A stretch of 64,000 nt of DNA. Source: Entophlyctis helioformis. Its lineage: Eukaryota > Chytridiomycota > Chytridiomycetes > Chytridiales > Chytriomycetaceae. Below the pieces are notes generated by a model. The model worked only from the letters and a program-made list of their open reading frames with translations. It had not been told where the DNA came from and made no database searches. Below are positions 22,101 to 31,247 of the stretch, one piece after another. Where the stretch lies: NCBI GenBank assembly GCA_025526915.1, contig JAHLKH010000051.1, positions 1 through 64,000 on the forward strand. Reading direction: 5' to 3'. Positions within the stretch are counted from its first letter, which is position 1. Every line of letters begins with the position of its first letter. Made by a program: the position numbers and the translations under genes.

Positions 22101-23227
22101 GCGTGGCATGTTGCCACCGCCGTCGCGCACAATCTTGCGCACAAACTGGAGCACCGTCTCGTCAAAGCCGTCGCCCAGAAACACGTTGCACCGGTCAAGG
22201 TACGTGGTGGCGTTGGTCTGATCGTCCGCTTTCTGGACCCTGCCCGCTCCACCTAGAACATACTGGTCCTCGTCGACACGGCCTGGCAGGTTGGGGGTTA
22301 GCACCGCGCACCACACACAACGCGACGAGACACACGACACGATGCGTGGACACACGTACCATGGGCTTTGCAGCACTCTGTCAGCCAGTCGACGGACACG
22401 ACATGCAGTTTCCACTCGGTCGCAAACTCGTATTTCCTGCCCGTGGGCTGGCCGCAAATCAGGTGCGTGCAGTCCCTCGACAGGTTGTGTGTGAAGGCGC
22501 CGCCGAGATCCAGCACCCGCTGCTCGATGCTTTGCCGCAGATCTATGCCAGCCGCGTCGTGCCAAGGCACAACGTGTTAGGAGGGAGGCAGAGGCAGAGG
22601 GAGGTTGGATGGATGTGGATGGATGGATGGATGGATGCGCACTTGCCTGTGGGATAGCCGCTGACAGACGCAACAACGCCCTTGAACGGCGGCAGCAGAT
22701 AGCGATCAAACGGCTGGCACATGCAAGGCATCAGCATGCGCATCCACAGAGATACAGCCACGCAGGCACGCACTGAAGTACGCACCTCGACCTGTCCGTC
22801 GTGCAGCGCATCGGCATCCAGAGCCGATATCCACAGGGTCGAGATGACCGGAATGCCCAGCTGCACGGCGACCTGCACACGGCCCGTCAGTCGACGACAA
22901 CAACAACGACTAGAACGACGACTAGAACGACGACACTCGCCTTGTACTTTTTCGAGTCGGTGCTGTCGGTCACAAGGTGGGTGACGAGCGTGGTCAGGTC
23001 CTTGGAGAAGCGGCCAGCGAGCCGCACGACCCGCTCTTCCAGCCGAGTCTGCCAGGCACCGGGGGCACAGCGTAGAGGGTCAGTCCAAGTGGCAGTTCCA
23101 AGGCGTGGTCGTGGTGGCAACAGCAGCGAGGCCGCGGGATGCGCGCACGCACGCGGTCGGGCTCAGGCACTGCGGATGCGCAGACGACGTATCCAGCCAA
23201 CGGTCCCGGGCTTGCACTGGCCGCCAT
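19156..23227 (-). CDS. TopBP1/Rad4(Cut5)-like multi-BRCT checkpoint protein
   Basis: The start is placed at 23227 (MAASASPGPLAGYVVCASAV). About a dozen exons encode six or seven BRCT domains. First: RLEERVVRLAGRFSKDLTTL then VTHLVTDSTDSKKYK. Second: FKGVVASVSGYPTGK, THLICGQPTGRKYEFATEWK, VVSVDWLTECCKAHG. Third: NVFLGDGFDETVLQF and VNYKWLSACYNF. A fourth lies around 21600-21280 (CVTEYWLEACID). The fifth has GLRVGITGYESSERNQ, STKYQKAREWNIKVVDGDWV. A disordered linker with PQPQPQLQQPKQPQKQ follows, then a BRCT with FLFSAVPPQLRATLV and CTHLIAGSP, and a C-terminal BRCT (WKVLLVVDEAKRSGFLNVL), ending at 19156. Such scaffolds bind phosphorylated Rad9 and Sld3-type partners in replication start and the DNA-damage checkpoint. 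Domain order fits TopBP1 better than Rtt107/Brc1, but that alternative is not excluded. It converges on XPOT across 170 bases. Confidence 0.75.
21975..22029. repeat. GATC/AGTC simple repeat
   Basis: Runs of GATCGATC followed by AGTCAGTC lie in an intron of the TopBP1-like gene. The GATC part is self-complementary. Confidence 0.8.
22603..22637. repeat. GGAT simple repeat
   Basis: A GGAT/TGGATG run lies in an intron of the TopBP1-like gene. Confidence 0.8.
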
Positions 23228-23375
23228 GTTGCTGTTGCTGCTGCCGTTGTGTCGTGTCCGGATTTTGGGCAAAGTGCCGAATCGGACCAATCGGACACGC
23301 CTCTTCATTGCCACGCACGACACGACAATACATTACGACGACACAGACAACGACACAGACAACACGACGACAAGG

Positions 23376-26300
23376 TCACGGCCGATCGTGCAGCAGGATC
23401 TTGTCGTCGTCCTCTCGGAGAATGAGCCGCTGCCGCCACATGATGCCCGTGGTGGCATCGTCCATGGCCCAGTCGGGGTCGAGGCGGCACTCGCGGTCAA
23501 GGGCCGGGTCGCCGAGACAAAACTGCGCGCTGACCAGGCCAGCGGCCTCTGCGCAGCGGCCCATGGCCTCGTCCAGCACGGCCATGTCGAGCGTCTCGAG
23601 CATCTCGGCGAGACGCATCCATGACGCGTTGAGGCGGGTCAGTTTGGCCGTGTGTTTGAGAGAGCCGCCGAGCCGGAACGCGCCGATTGCCGATGTGTGG
23701 GTGGCGGCGTGTGTGCGGTACCATGGCCGTGTGGACGGGCAGTCTTGGCCGGTGGGCGTGCAGCCCAGCAGCTGGTGGATCAGCCGCGTATGTCGCTCGA
23801 CGCCGTGCCGTGTGGCGGACGCGATCTCGCCTGTGCCATACTGGCTCGTTATGGGTCAGACTGCTGTGCGTGTCATGCCCTTCTTCCCCGCCACAGTCAC
23901 ACACGCCACGTACCAGTTTCTCGTCGTCGGCAGTCTCGGCTGCAGTCTCGTTGGAAGTGTTGCCAACCGCTTGCAGGAGCAGGTGAGCAGCACCAGACTG
24001 ATCCTGCCCGCCACTTTCACCGCCACCACTACCACTACCACCACTACCACCACCACCACGGACAGCATTCGATCCGTGCTCCATGAGCACCAGCCGCCCA
24101 TGCTCGCGCAGCACCTTCTGCTCGTGAATGTATCGGTTCAACAGCTGCTCCCACAGCACGCCGCCAATCAGGCCGCCCTCGGCCAGCCGCCGCTCGAGCC
24201 AGAAGCGGTTGGACGCGACGCGGTCGACAGGCTGCAGGTAGTCGGCCGTGGTCCACGGTCCGGCCGTGTCGGCGTACTCGCGCGGCAGGGAAGGGGTATC
24301 GCCGACCCAGACCTCGAGCACGCGGGGTTCGTGGCGGAGGAGGTCCATGGCGTCGGCGAGGAGACGGTGGTTGGCCAGGCCGGGCCGGTTGTAGTCGGCC
24401 AGCGATAGGGATGTGGGGAACCGCGCTTCCCACATGTCTTCCATGTAGAGGATGTAGGGGGCGTGGCTGCACAGGGACGTGGCCGTGTCGAGGACGAGCG
24501 GCCAGGGGGTGTTGGCTGGCATGACCTGCACATGGTCGAGCAGCGGGAGGAGGTCGGACAGGTACTCGATCTCGGGGCGGGCCGCATCGCCCGGCGCTGG
24601 CTTGTGTGGCGTGACAAGCACCGTCTCAAACGCGATATCCGGCTCGACGGTTTTAAAGTACTCGAGCATGCTGTAGACGGAGCGACGCAGGTGGTGTGCC
24701 TCGCCGTCGAGATGCGTGAACGCGACACAGATCTGTGTGAATCCGGTCCGTCGTGGCTGGCCATTCCCACCGACACCATCAGTTGACGCCAATTGGTGCA
24801 CATGGCAGTACGCGTGGATGATGCATACATGCATGGTGTGCGACTTACTTTGGTGTACACGGACGCAGCGGTCTTGGCCGGCTTGGACATTGGTTTCCGA
24901 AGCATCAGCGGCTGCCTCCCACCATCACTGTTACCAGCAGCAAGGGCCGTGCCAGCCGCCCGGCGCTCCATCTCAACACGAGCCAGCTCAGCACGCCTGC
25001 GCCGGACCATATTGTCGAGCACGAGCGGCACCAAGTAGCCGACACTATAGTCGGGCAGCTCACAGAACAGAATGTCCTGCGGCCGCCAGTAGTCGATGCC
25101 CCAGTTTGTGTTGGTCTTGGCCTTGCGGCTCTGGCCGAAATGCGAGAGGAACTGGTAGTGGTTCATGGTGAGAAGAGCATCCTGCCTCTGGTGGGTGCGG
25201 ATCTGCGACTGCTGCTCAGGCGGGAGGTCGTCGAACGTGAAATGGTGGATGACGGTGCCCGACACGAGGGCGGCTTTGGCAAAGGATTTCTCCGTGTACG
25301 TGGTGCTGAGCATGAAGCGTTCGTAGAAACGGTCGTCGGAGTGGTTGCGGCGGAAGCGGTAGGATTCGGTGACGAGGCGCGAGGGCAGGGACGGCGATGG
25401 GCGGGGCGGCGTGTCCATATAGCCGCTGGTGCCAAAGATGCGGCCGGGGACTTTGATGTGGTCGTACGCGTCGCTCGCGTCCAGCAGCACGTCGCGGACG
25501 GTCCTGATCTCGCCGAGTCGCTTCACTGTTTGTCCGTCCTGGCACCGTCTCTTGGCGTCAGCCTCAGTCGTGCATCCGTATGCCCGTGCATCCATTCATC
25601 CACACATGCACACATGCACACATCCCCAGTACCTTGAGCGGAACAAAGAAAAACTCGTCGACATCAAAGATGGACAACCACTCGGTGCGGTTACGGTAGC
25701 GTGCAATGCCATCGAGCATGGCCGAGCGCTGGCAGCCGCCATGCATGTGCCACTTGTCCGTGACGTGCAGACACTCGTCCCTGAACACGGTTTCAAACGC
25801 CTGGCGACGCTCATCGCTGGTCCACAGACGCGGGCCAAAGGGCGGGCTGGCGAGTTTGGCGTAGTCGAGGGGCCAGTCGACGAGCTCGACGAGGTCGGCG
25901 CGGATATAGGGGCCCAGGACGGCCGCGAGGCCATCGGTGCTCATGTGGTTGTAAATGACAAACTTGTCGAATCCCTGGAGCAGGTGGAACTCGAGCCATT
26001 CTTGGACGTACTCGGCCTTGTTGCGCATCATGGCTAGGCCGACGAGGTAGTGTGGCTTGCTACTGTTGGCCAGCGGTGGCCACGTTTTGATGCGGCGGAT
26101 CTCGTCGCGTGCGTGTTGCTGGTGTCATGGTCCAGTCGCAAGCCACGGCATCCAGCCATCCAACAGGGAAGAGCCAAGAGCCAACAATAACGGAGCATCA
26201 GTATCAATACGTCATTGGGAAAGCCATGGAGCATCCAGCGGACTGAGCAGCAAACCACTTGTGGACAAGACATACCTCTGGCTGCCGAGCCACACTGACG

Positions 26301-26542
26301 GGTCGGCGGAACGCACGAGTCCAAGCGCGACCAAGCCCACCGCCGCCAACACCATTGACACCACCACTACCACCGTCAACAGCAGAGCCCTCATCACGCG
26401 CAACATCGAACCCCGTCACAAGCCCACTCGTTTCAACAGCATGCCAGCTGTTGAGCGACAGAAGCAGCAGCACGAGCCCGGCCAGGAGCACAGCGAGCCG
26501 TCTGAGCCGCCGGCCCTTCATGCGCGTCCCCGCAACGCGCAT
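23376..26542 (-). CDS. GT92 (DUF23) glycosyltransferase, type II membrane protein
   Basis: The start is 26542 or the next in-frame Met at 26521. A basic run (RRLRR) and an 18-residue hydrophobic stretch (LAVLLAGLVLLLLSL) form a signal anchor, typical of Golgi glycosyltransferases. A Gly-rich stem follows. The catalytic region starts near 26110 with LVGLAMMRNKAEYVQEWLEF, FVIYNHMSTDG and RTEWLSIFDVDEFFFVPL; the last contains the DVD metal-binding motif. RFYERFMLSTTYTEKSFAK and VIHHFTFDDL continue the GT92 pattern. A second part (about 24830-23376) reads ICVAFTHLDGEAHHLRRSVY and YILYMEDMWEARFPTSL and resembles a further glycosyltransferase-like module; I cannot name it. An intron near 23940-23845 joins the Gly/Ser-rich linker to YGTGEIASATRHGVE. 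The end is ILLHDRP-stop. The substrate is unknown. It lies 148 bases upstream of the TopBP1-like gene on the same strand. Confidence 0.78.
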
Positions 26543-26642
26543 CTGTTGAAATGGCGGATGAGAAGTGGCAAAATCTCGATCGGGTTTCCGGCGCCTTCTC
26601 GTGTTGGATGACAAGAACAAAAACAGAAACAGAAACCCCGCT

Positions 26643-26725
26643 TGAACGGGTGAACGCATGAACGGGTGAACGCATGAACGGGTGAACGCATGAACGGATG
26701 AACGGGTGAACGCATGAACGCGTAA
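26643..26725. repeat. Minisatellite of GAACGGGTGAACGCAT-type units
   Basis: About eight alternating eight-base units (GAACGCAT, GAACGGGT, GAACGGAT) fill the spacer between the GT92 gene start and the EPL1 gene end. Confidence 0.85.
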
Positions 26726-26801
26726 TCGTGTTCAACTGCAGCACCGCCAATGTATTCGGCAAGGTGAGGTGAGAGGAGGTGAGGAGACGCGAGACGGGGG
26801 G

Positions 26802-29800
26802 TCAGGACGCGTCGTCGGCAGGTGTGGGTGTCGCAGCAGCAACAGCAACAGCAGCAGTGACCGAGGCCGTCTGCACACCGCCAATGCCAGCAACCTGGCC
26901 CAGATCGGCCGCACCGAGAGCGTCGCCCATGACGCCAGCACCCATGGCCGGCAGGTTGAGCGCGGCGGTTCCTCCATTCGACGGCACCTGCCCGACGCCG
27001 CCCATACCGCCCATACCGCCCACGCCGCCACGCCGACGCCGACGCCTGCAGCCTTTAATTTCTGGGCAATCAGCTGCTGTTGCTGCTGCTGTTGCTGCTG
27101 TGACCGCATGAGCAGGGGCGACGAGGCGCCAGCCATGACACTCGACAACAGTCCCTGCTGCTGGAGTTGCTGCAGCTGTTGCAGTTGCTGCAGTTGCTGC
27201 TGCATGGTCGTGGCAGGCGTGCCAGCGAGCGACGATGCCATTGACGTTGCCGCGACAGAGCCGTTTGCGAGTCCCATTCGAATGCGGTTCTGCAGCGCCT
27301 GTTGCTGTTGCTGCTGCTGTTGTTGCTGTTGCTGGAGGTAGAGCTGCTGTAACTGGTGCTGGGCAGCGAGGCTGAGGTTGGCAGCGCCTGCGTTGCCACC
27401 AAGGAAGCCGCCAGCCGCCGCCGCTGCTGCTGCTGCTGTGGATTGGGACAGCTGGTTCGCGAGCGAGAGGCCCGACGCGTCGCCAGACATGCCCAGCAGA
27501 GCCTGCGTTTGCGACAGCTGCTGAGCCTGAAGCTGCTGCTGCAGGTTCAAGTTTTGCTGCTGTTGCTGTTGCTGCTGTTGCTGCTGGAGGGCCTGCAGCT
27601 GCAGCTGCAGTTGGTGCTGGTTGGCTACGCCAGACGCCTGATGCAATTGCTGGAGCTGTTGGGCACGAAGCTGCTGTAAATGTAGTTGCTGCAGTTGCTG
27701 GACCTGCGCTTGTTGTTGCTGCTGTTGTTGTTGCTGCTGTTGCTGGCCCTTGAGCTGCTGGAGCTGTGCAATGGACATCATGTTGGGCACAGGCGTCATG
27801 CTCGCGTTGCCGTTGGGCGTGGACGCGAGACCGAGCTGGTCCAGCGCGCTCGTGCCCATCGCCTGACTGTGCTGCTGTTGCTGTTGCTGCAGACCACCTG
27901 GGGGCGAGGAAAACGGCGTCAGTCCGGGCTGCATCTGCTGCATCTGCTGCTGCTGTTGCTGCTGTTGTTGTTGTTGCTGCTGCTGTTGTTGTTGGATCTG
28001 CTGTTGCTGCAAGTGCAGTTGGAGCTGCTGTTGCGCTTGCTGTGCCTGGCGCTGTGCCTGCTGCATCATGGCGCGGACAGCAGCCGTGCGCGGATCCACG
28101 TCTGCCTTTTTCTTCTGGCTGGACGTCATGTTTGGTTTGGTGTCTGCCAGCGTAGACGATGGCCCCCCAGCAGGCAAAGGCGTAGACGACGCTGCTGCCG
28201 TTGTCGATGTTGGCACTGCTGCTGCTGCTACTCCAGACGCGCCGGCTTTAGGCGTGCGTTTCTTGACAGGCGTTGTCCCAGTCCCTTGTGCTCCAGGTCC
28301 TCCAGGCGTTTCCGACGCACCCTGTGCCGAGCCGGCCGCCGATCCAGCCGTGGCAGCATGGCCGTTGGCTCCTGCAAGGGGCGACGACTGCAGCGTGGCC
28401 GAGGGTCCGTTCATGGTGTTGACGTTGCCGCGGATGACTTCGAGGGGAGGAGCGTTGTTTACGTAGCGCAAGGCAGGAAGCGTAGGCTGCGGATGGATCT
28501 GCTCCATGAACGCCGACTTGTTCATGAGCAGGCGGTACTCGTCCTCTTGTGGGGCGATGGCCGAGGCTCTGTGGGCAATCAGACTGGTTGTGGTGGATGT
28601 GTGAGTGCGTGTTGACCAGGCAGACAGGCAGGCAGACGGGTGCACGGAGTATAAAGCGCGTCAGACCACGCGACGATAGAGGCTTCTCCCAACCCCAAGC
28701 CATACACGAAGCAAGCCGAACAGGCAACCGAGGGCAACGCACCTAAAATCATCAAAGAGCTCCACCTCGTCGTTCAGCTCATCGTCGCTGTCGTCAAAGC
28801 GCCACATCCACGACGGCCGCATCGCGCCGTGCTCCCTGTCGCGAGGAAGCCGCCTGTCCAACAGGACACGGCCGCCACGGCCAATGCGCCTGCGGACACG
28901 GGCCATGCTGGGGACCGTAGCGTCGTGAGCAGCGGCGTGTGGCCTGTCTTGAGAGTTTGCAGCCGACAGGGGCAGATTGCGCCAAAAGTCCAACGCTTCT
29001 GTGCCAATGCCAAGATACGGATCCTGCCCAAGCCAGCCAGCCGACACCACAGGGGGTCAGCGATGATGCAAGAGGCTTCTATGGAAATGATATGCGCATG
29101 CAAGACAATGGACACTCGACACTCGACACTCGACACACACCTCTGTGACGTCGGCCCAGCCGGAGCGCTCGTCCATTTGGCGGATCTTTTTGACCTTGTC
29201 CTCGACCGAGGCAGCCGAGCCGAGATGCTGGTCGGCAAACAGCTTGGCGTCCATGTCGGACACGAGGTTAGCAGCATCGCGCAGCTTCTGCATGGGGATG
29301 CGAATCTTTGTCGTTTCACTGTCAGCGAGACGGACAGAGACGGGTCAGTCAGCATGGAGAGATGGGCAGATGGGCAGATGGGGCAGATGGGGCAGATGGG
29401 GCAGATGAGCAAGTAGACGCACGAGACTTCCTCGAGCTCGCCCGACTTGCGGGTCTTTTTGCGGCGGCTGTCGGGGGTCGCGTCGGGGTCGCGCTCCGAG
29501 GTGCTGACGCCGAGTCTGCGCTTGAGTCTGCGGACGAGGATGCGCTTTTCAAAGATGAGGTGCTCGAGGTGCACGCTCTCGCGGCGGGCGATTTCGCGCT
29601 GGGCGACGTGGTCGACAATCTGCTTTGCGCGCAAGAGATCGTCACGCAGACGGCGGATTCTGTCGAGGGCCTGGGTGTCTGCGCGACGGGCTTTGCGCAG
29701 GGGCTTGATCTCACGCCTGCGGAAGCAGACGTAGGGATCCGTGTCAGGCTTGAGAGACAGTTCCTCGGACTTGCAGGATGGTGTGTGTGTGTGTGTATGC

Positions 29801-29810
29801 GTTAGAGGGT

Positions 29811-29857
<47 letters not shown>

Positions 29858-30878
29858 GACGCGAGCGGTACCTTGAGACGCGGAATGATGGGGGCATGGC
29901 TGTCGGCCGTGTACCTGCGGGCCTTCCAGTAGTCGTAGATGCGGGCGAAAGAGGGATCAGAGAGGGGCAGTTTGAGCGCCAGGTCGTGCTTTGCCATGTA
30001 GGCGCGACAGTCGTCGAGCGGGGGGCAGTTGCCGGCGACGTTGTTTGAGCCAGCGGCATCGAGGGCAAAGATGGCGAGCTCAAAGGCGTCGTCGGAGATG
30101 CGGTGCGTTGAGTCTTGCGGGAGGGGGGCGTTGTGGGCGGCGAGCCAAGCGTCGTCAGCGTCGTCGATGTTGTAGGTGCAGCCGATGACGTCGTCGATGC
30201 CGGTGGAGAAGCGGATGAGGGACTTTGGGATGTGGAAGGCGGGGGTGTAGAGGGCTGCGTACGAGTCTTGAGGGATGAGCTTGGACGCGTCAGGGGTTGG
30301 GATGACGACCTGGGTGTGGGTCTGGTTTGCGACGAGGGCGGCCTGGAGGTGGTGTTCCTGGGAGGGGCGTCAAGATGTCAGAGAGGTCAGAGGAAGGAGT
30401 AGATCTTGACGGAGTCAAGATCTAGAAGGGGAAGGGGAAGGGGAAGGGGACCTAGAAGGAGATCTCTTGTAGAAGGATAGATCTCAAAGAGGATAGATCT
30501 TGGCTCTGCCAAGATCAAGAAGAAGGAGAAGGGGAAGGAGAAGGGGAAGGAGATCTCTAGAAGGACAGATCTTGACTCTGTCAAGATCTATAAGAATAGA
30601 TCCAGAAGACCTAGAAGGAGATCTCTAGAAGGAGATCCCTTGTAGAAGGAGGGGGAAGGGGGACACACGAGCACATAGACACGAGCACACACGAGCACAC
30701 GAACCTCTTCCTCTTCCTTCTCGACACCGGTTGCGACCAGCGGGATTGTTCTGTTGAGGAGCGACGACTCGTCCAGATCGGGCACGTCGTGGAAGCGGTG
30801 GACGGGCAGCGGCCGCTTTGCGTCGACCTTGCGCGAGCGCAGGCCCGAGCCCGAGGACGCGGGGGTGCCGGCGGGCAT
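26802..30878 (-). CDS. EPL1: Enhancer of polycomb-like protein Epl1 (NuA4 subunit)
   Basis: The start is 30878 (MPAGTPASSGSGLRSRKVDA). The EPL1 domain spans exons 1-2: RKVDAKRPLPVHRF, VPDLDESSLLNR, TGVEKEEEE, then EHHLQAAL and the conserved YNIDDADDAWL and DPSFARIYDYWKARR. Later exons give DPYVCFRRREIKPLRKARR, a helical EPcB-type segment (RESVHLEHLIFEKRILVRRL) and DDELNDEVELFDDF. The last exon (about 28580 onward) is about 600 residues of Gln-rich sequence with long CAG/CAA tracts. Epl1 is the scaffold of the NuA4 histone acetyltransferase (piccolo NuA4 with Esa1 and Yng2) in the nucleus. The unshifted frame of the last exon closes at 26732, but after about 27030 another frame (GGMGGMGGVGQVPSNGG..., stop at 26802) has much more plausible composition. 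The end is therefore uncertain by about 70 bases. Confidence 0.9.
27070..28065 (-). repeat. Poly-Gln coding CAG/CAA tracts
   Basis: At least eight runs of CTG/TTG on the plus strand (CAG/CAA in the coding sense) encode Gln tracts, the longest near 27945-28020 with about 20 consecutive Gln. Mixed CAG and CAA codons suggest selection for the protein tract rather than pure slippage. Confidence 0.9.
29815..29852. repeat. (GA)n microsatellite
   Basis: An uninterrupted GA run lies in an EPL1 intron, with a GTGTGT stretch just before it (29780-29797). Confidence 0.9.
30401..30589. repeat. Three perfect short hairpins in EPL1 intron 1
   Basis: Three inverted repeats share one design. At 30401-30423, AGATCTTGAC and GTCAAGATCT flank a three-base loop. 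At 30496-30516, GATCTTGGC and GCCAAGATC flank TCT. At 30567-30589, AGATCTTGAC and GTCAAGATCT flank TCT. Between them lie purine-rich GGGGAAGG and CTAGAAGGAGATC repeats. The intron is about 340 bases, long for this window. Confidence 0.85.
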
Positions 30879-31247
30879 GGCGGAGAGCGGGGGCAGAGAG
30901 AGGGGAGAGAGGGGGGAGAGAGGGCCGGGGGCAGAGAGAGGGGAGAGAGGGGGGAGAGAGGGGCTAGACTAGACTAGAGACTAGAGGCCAGAGACCAGAG
31001 ACCAGAGACCAGAGACTTGGACTGCAGGGGCTTGGCTGGCTTGGTTGGACTGACTCGCTGGCGGCTGGCTTGGTTGGCTGGCTGGCGGGACTGCCGTGAC
31101 TGCCGTGACTGACTCGCTATTGGACAGTCAATAATGACTATTGAATAGTGAATATTGGTGTGAATATTTGTATTGGATTGGATTGGATATTCACTCTCAC
31201 TCATCGACGCCCACTCACTCATCGACACTCACTCAACGACTCTCGCC
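30879..31247. promoter_or_regulatory. Divergent promoter between EPL1 and the RRM gene
   Basis: The 369 bases between two divergent start codons must carry both promoters. On the EPL1 side are GA/GGGGAGAG repeats (30890-30960) and AGACCAGAG repeats (30964-31020). On the RRM side is an AT-rich patch with five ATTGG motifs (reverse CCAAT) at 31119, 31154, 31172, 31177 and 31182. CCAAT boxes bind the HAP/NF-Y complex in fungi and animals; use here is inferred. Confidence 0.5.

Noticed and set aside
22801..24408. 535-codon plus-strand frame
   Set aside because: It is antisense to the TopBP1-like and GT92 exons, which carry clear domain motifs. The frame has none.
27356..28615. Long plus-strand frames rich in Leu, Ala and Cys
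   Set aside because: They are the antisense of the EPL1 poly-Gln tracts (CTG/TTG read as Leu, TGC as Cys, GCT as Ala).
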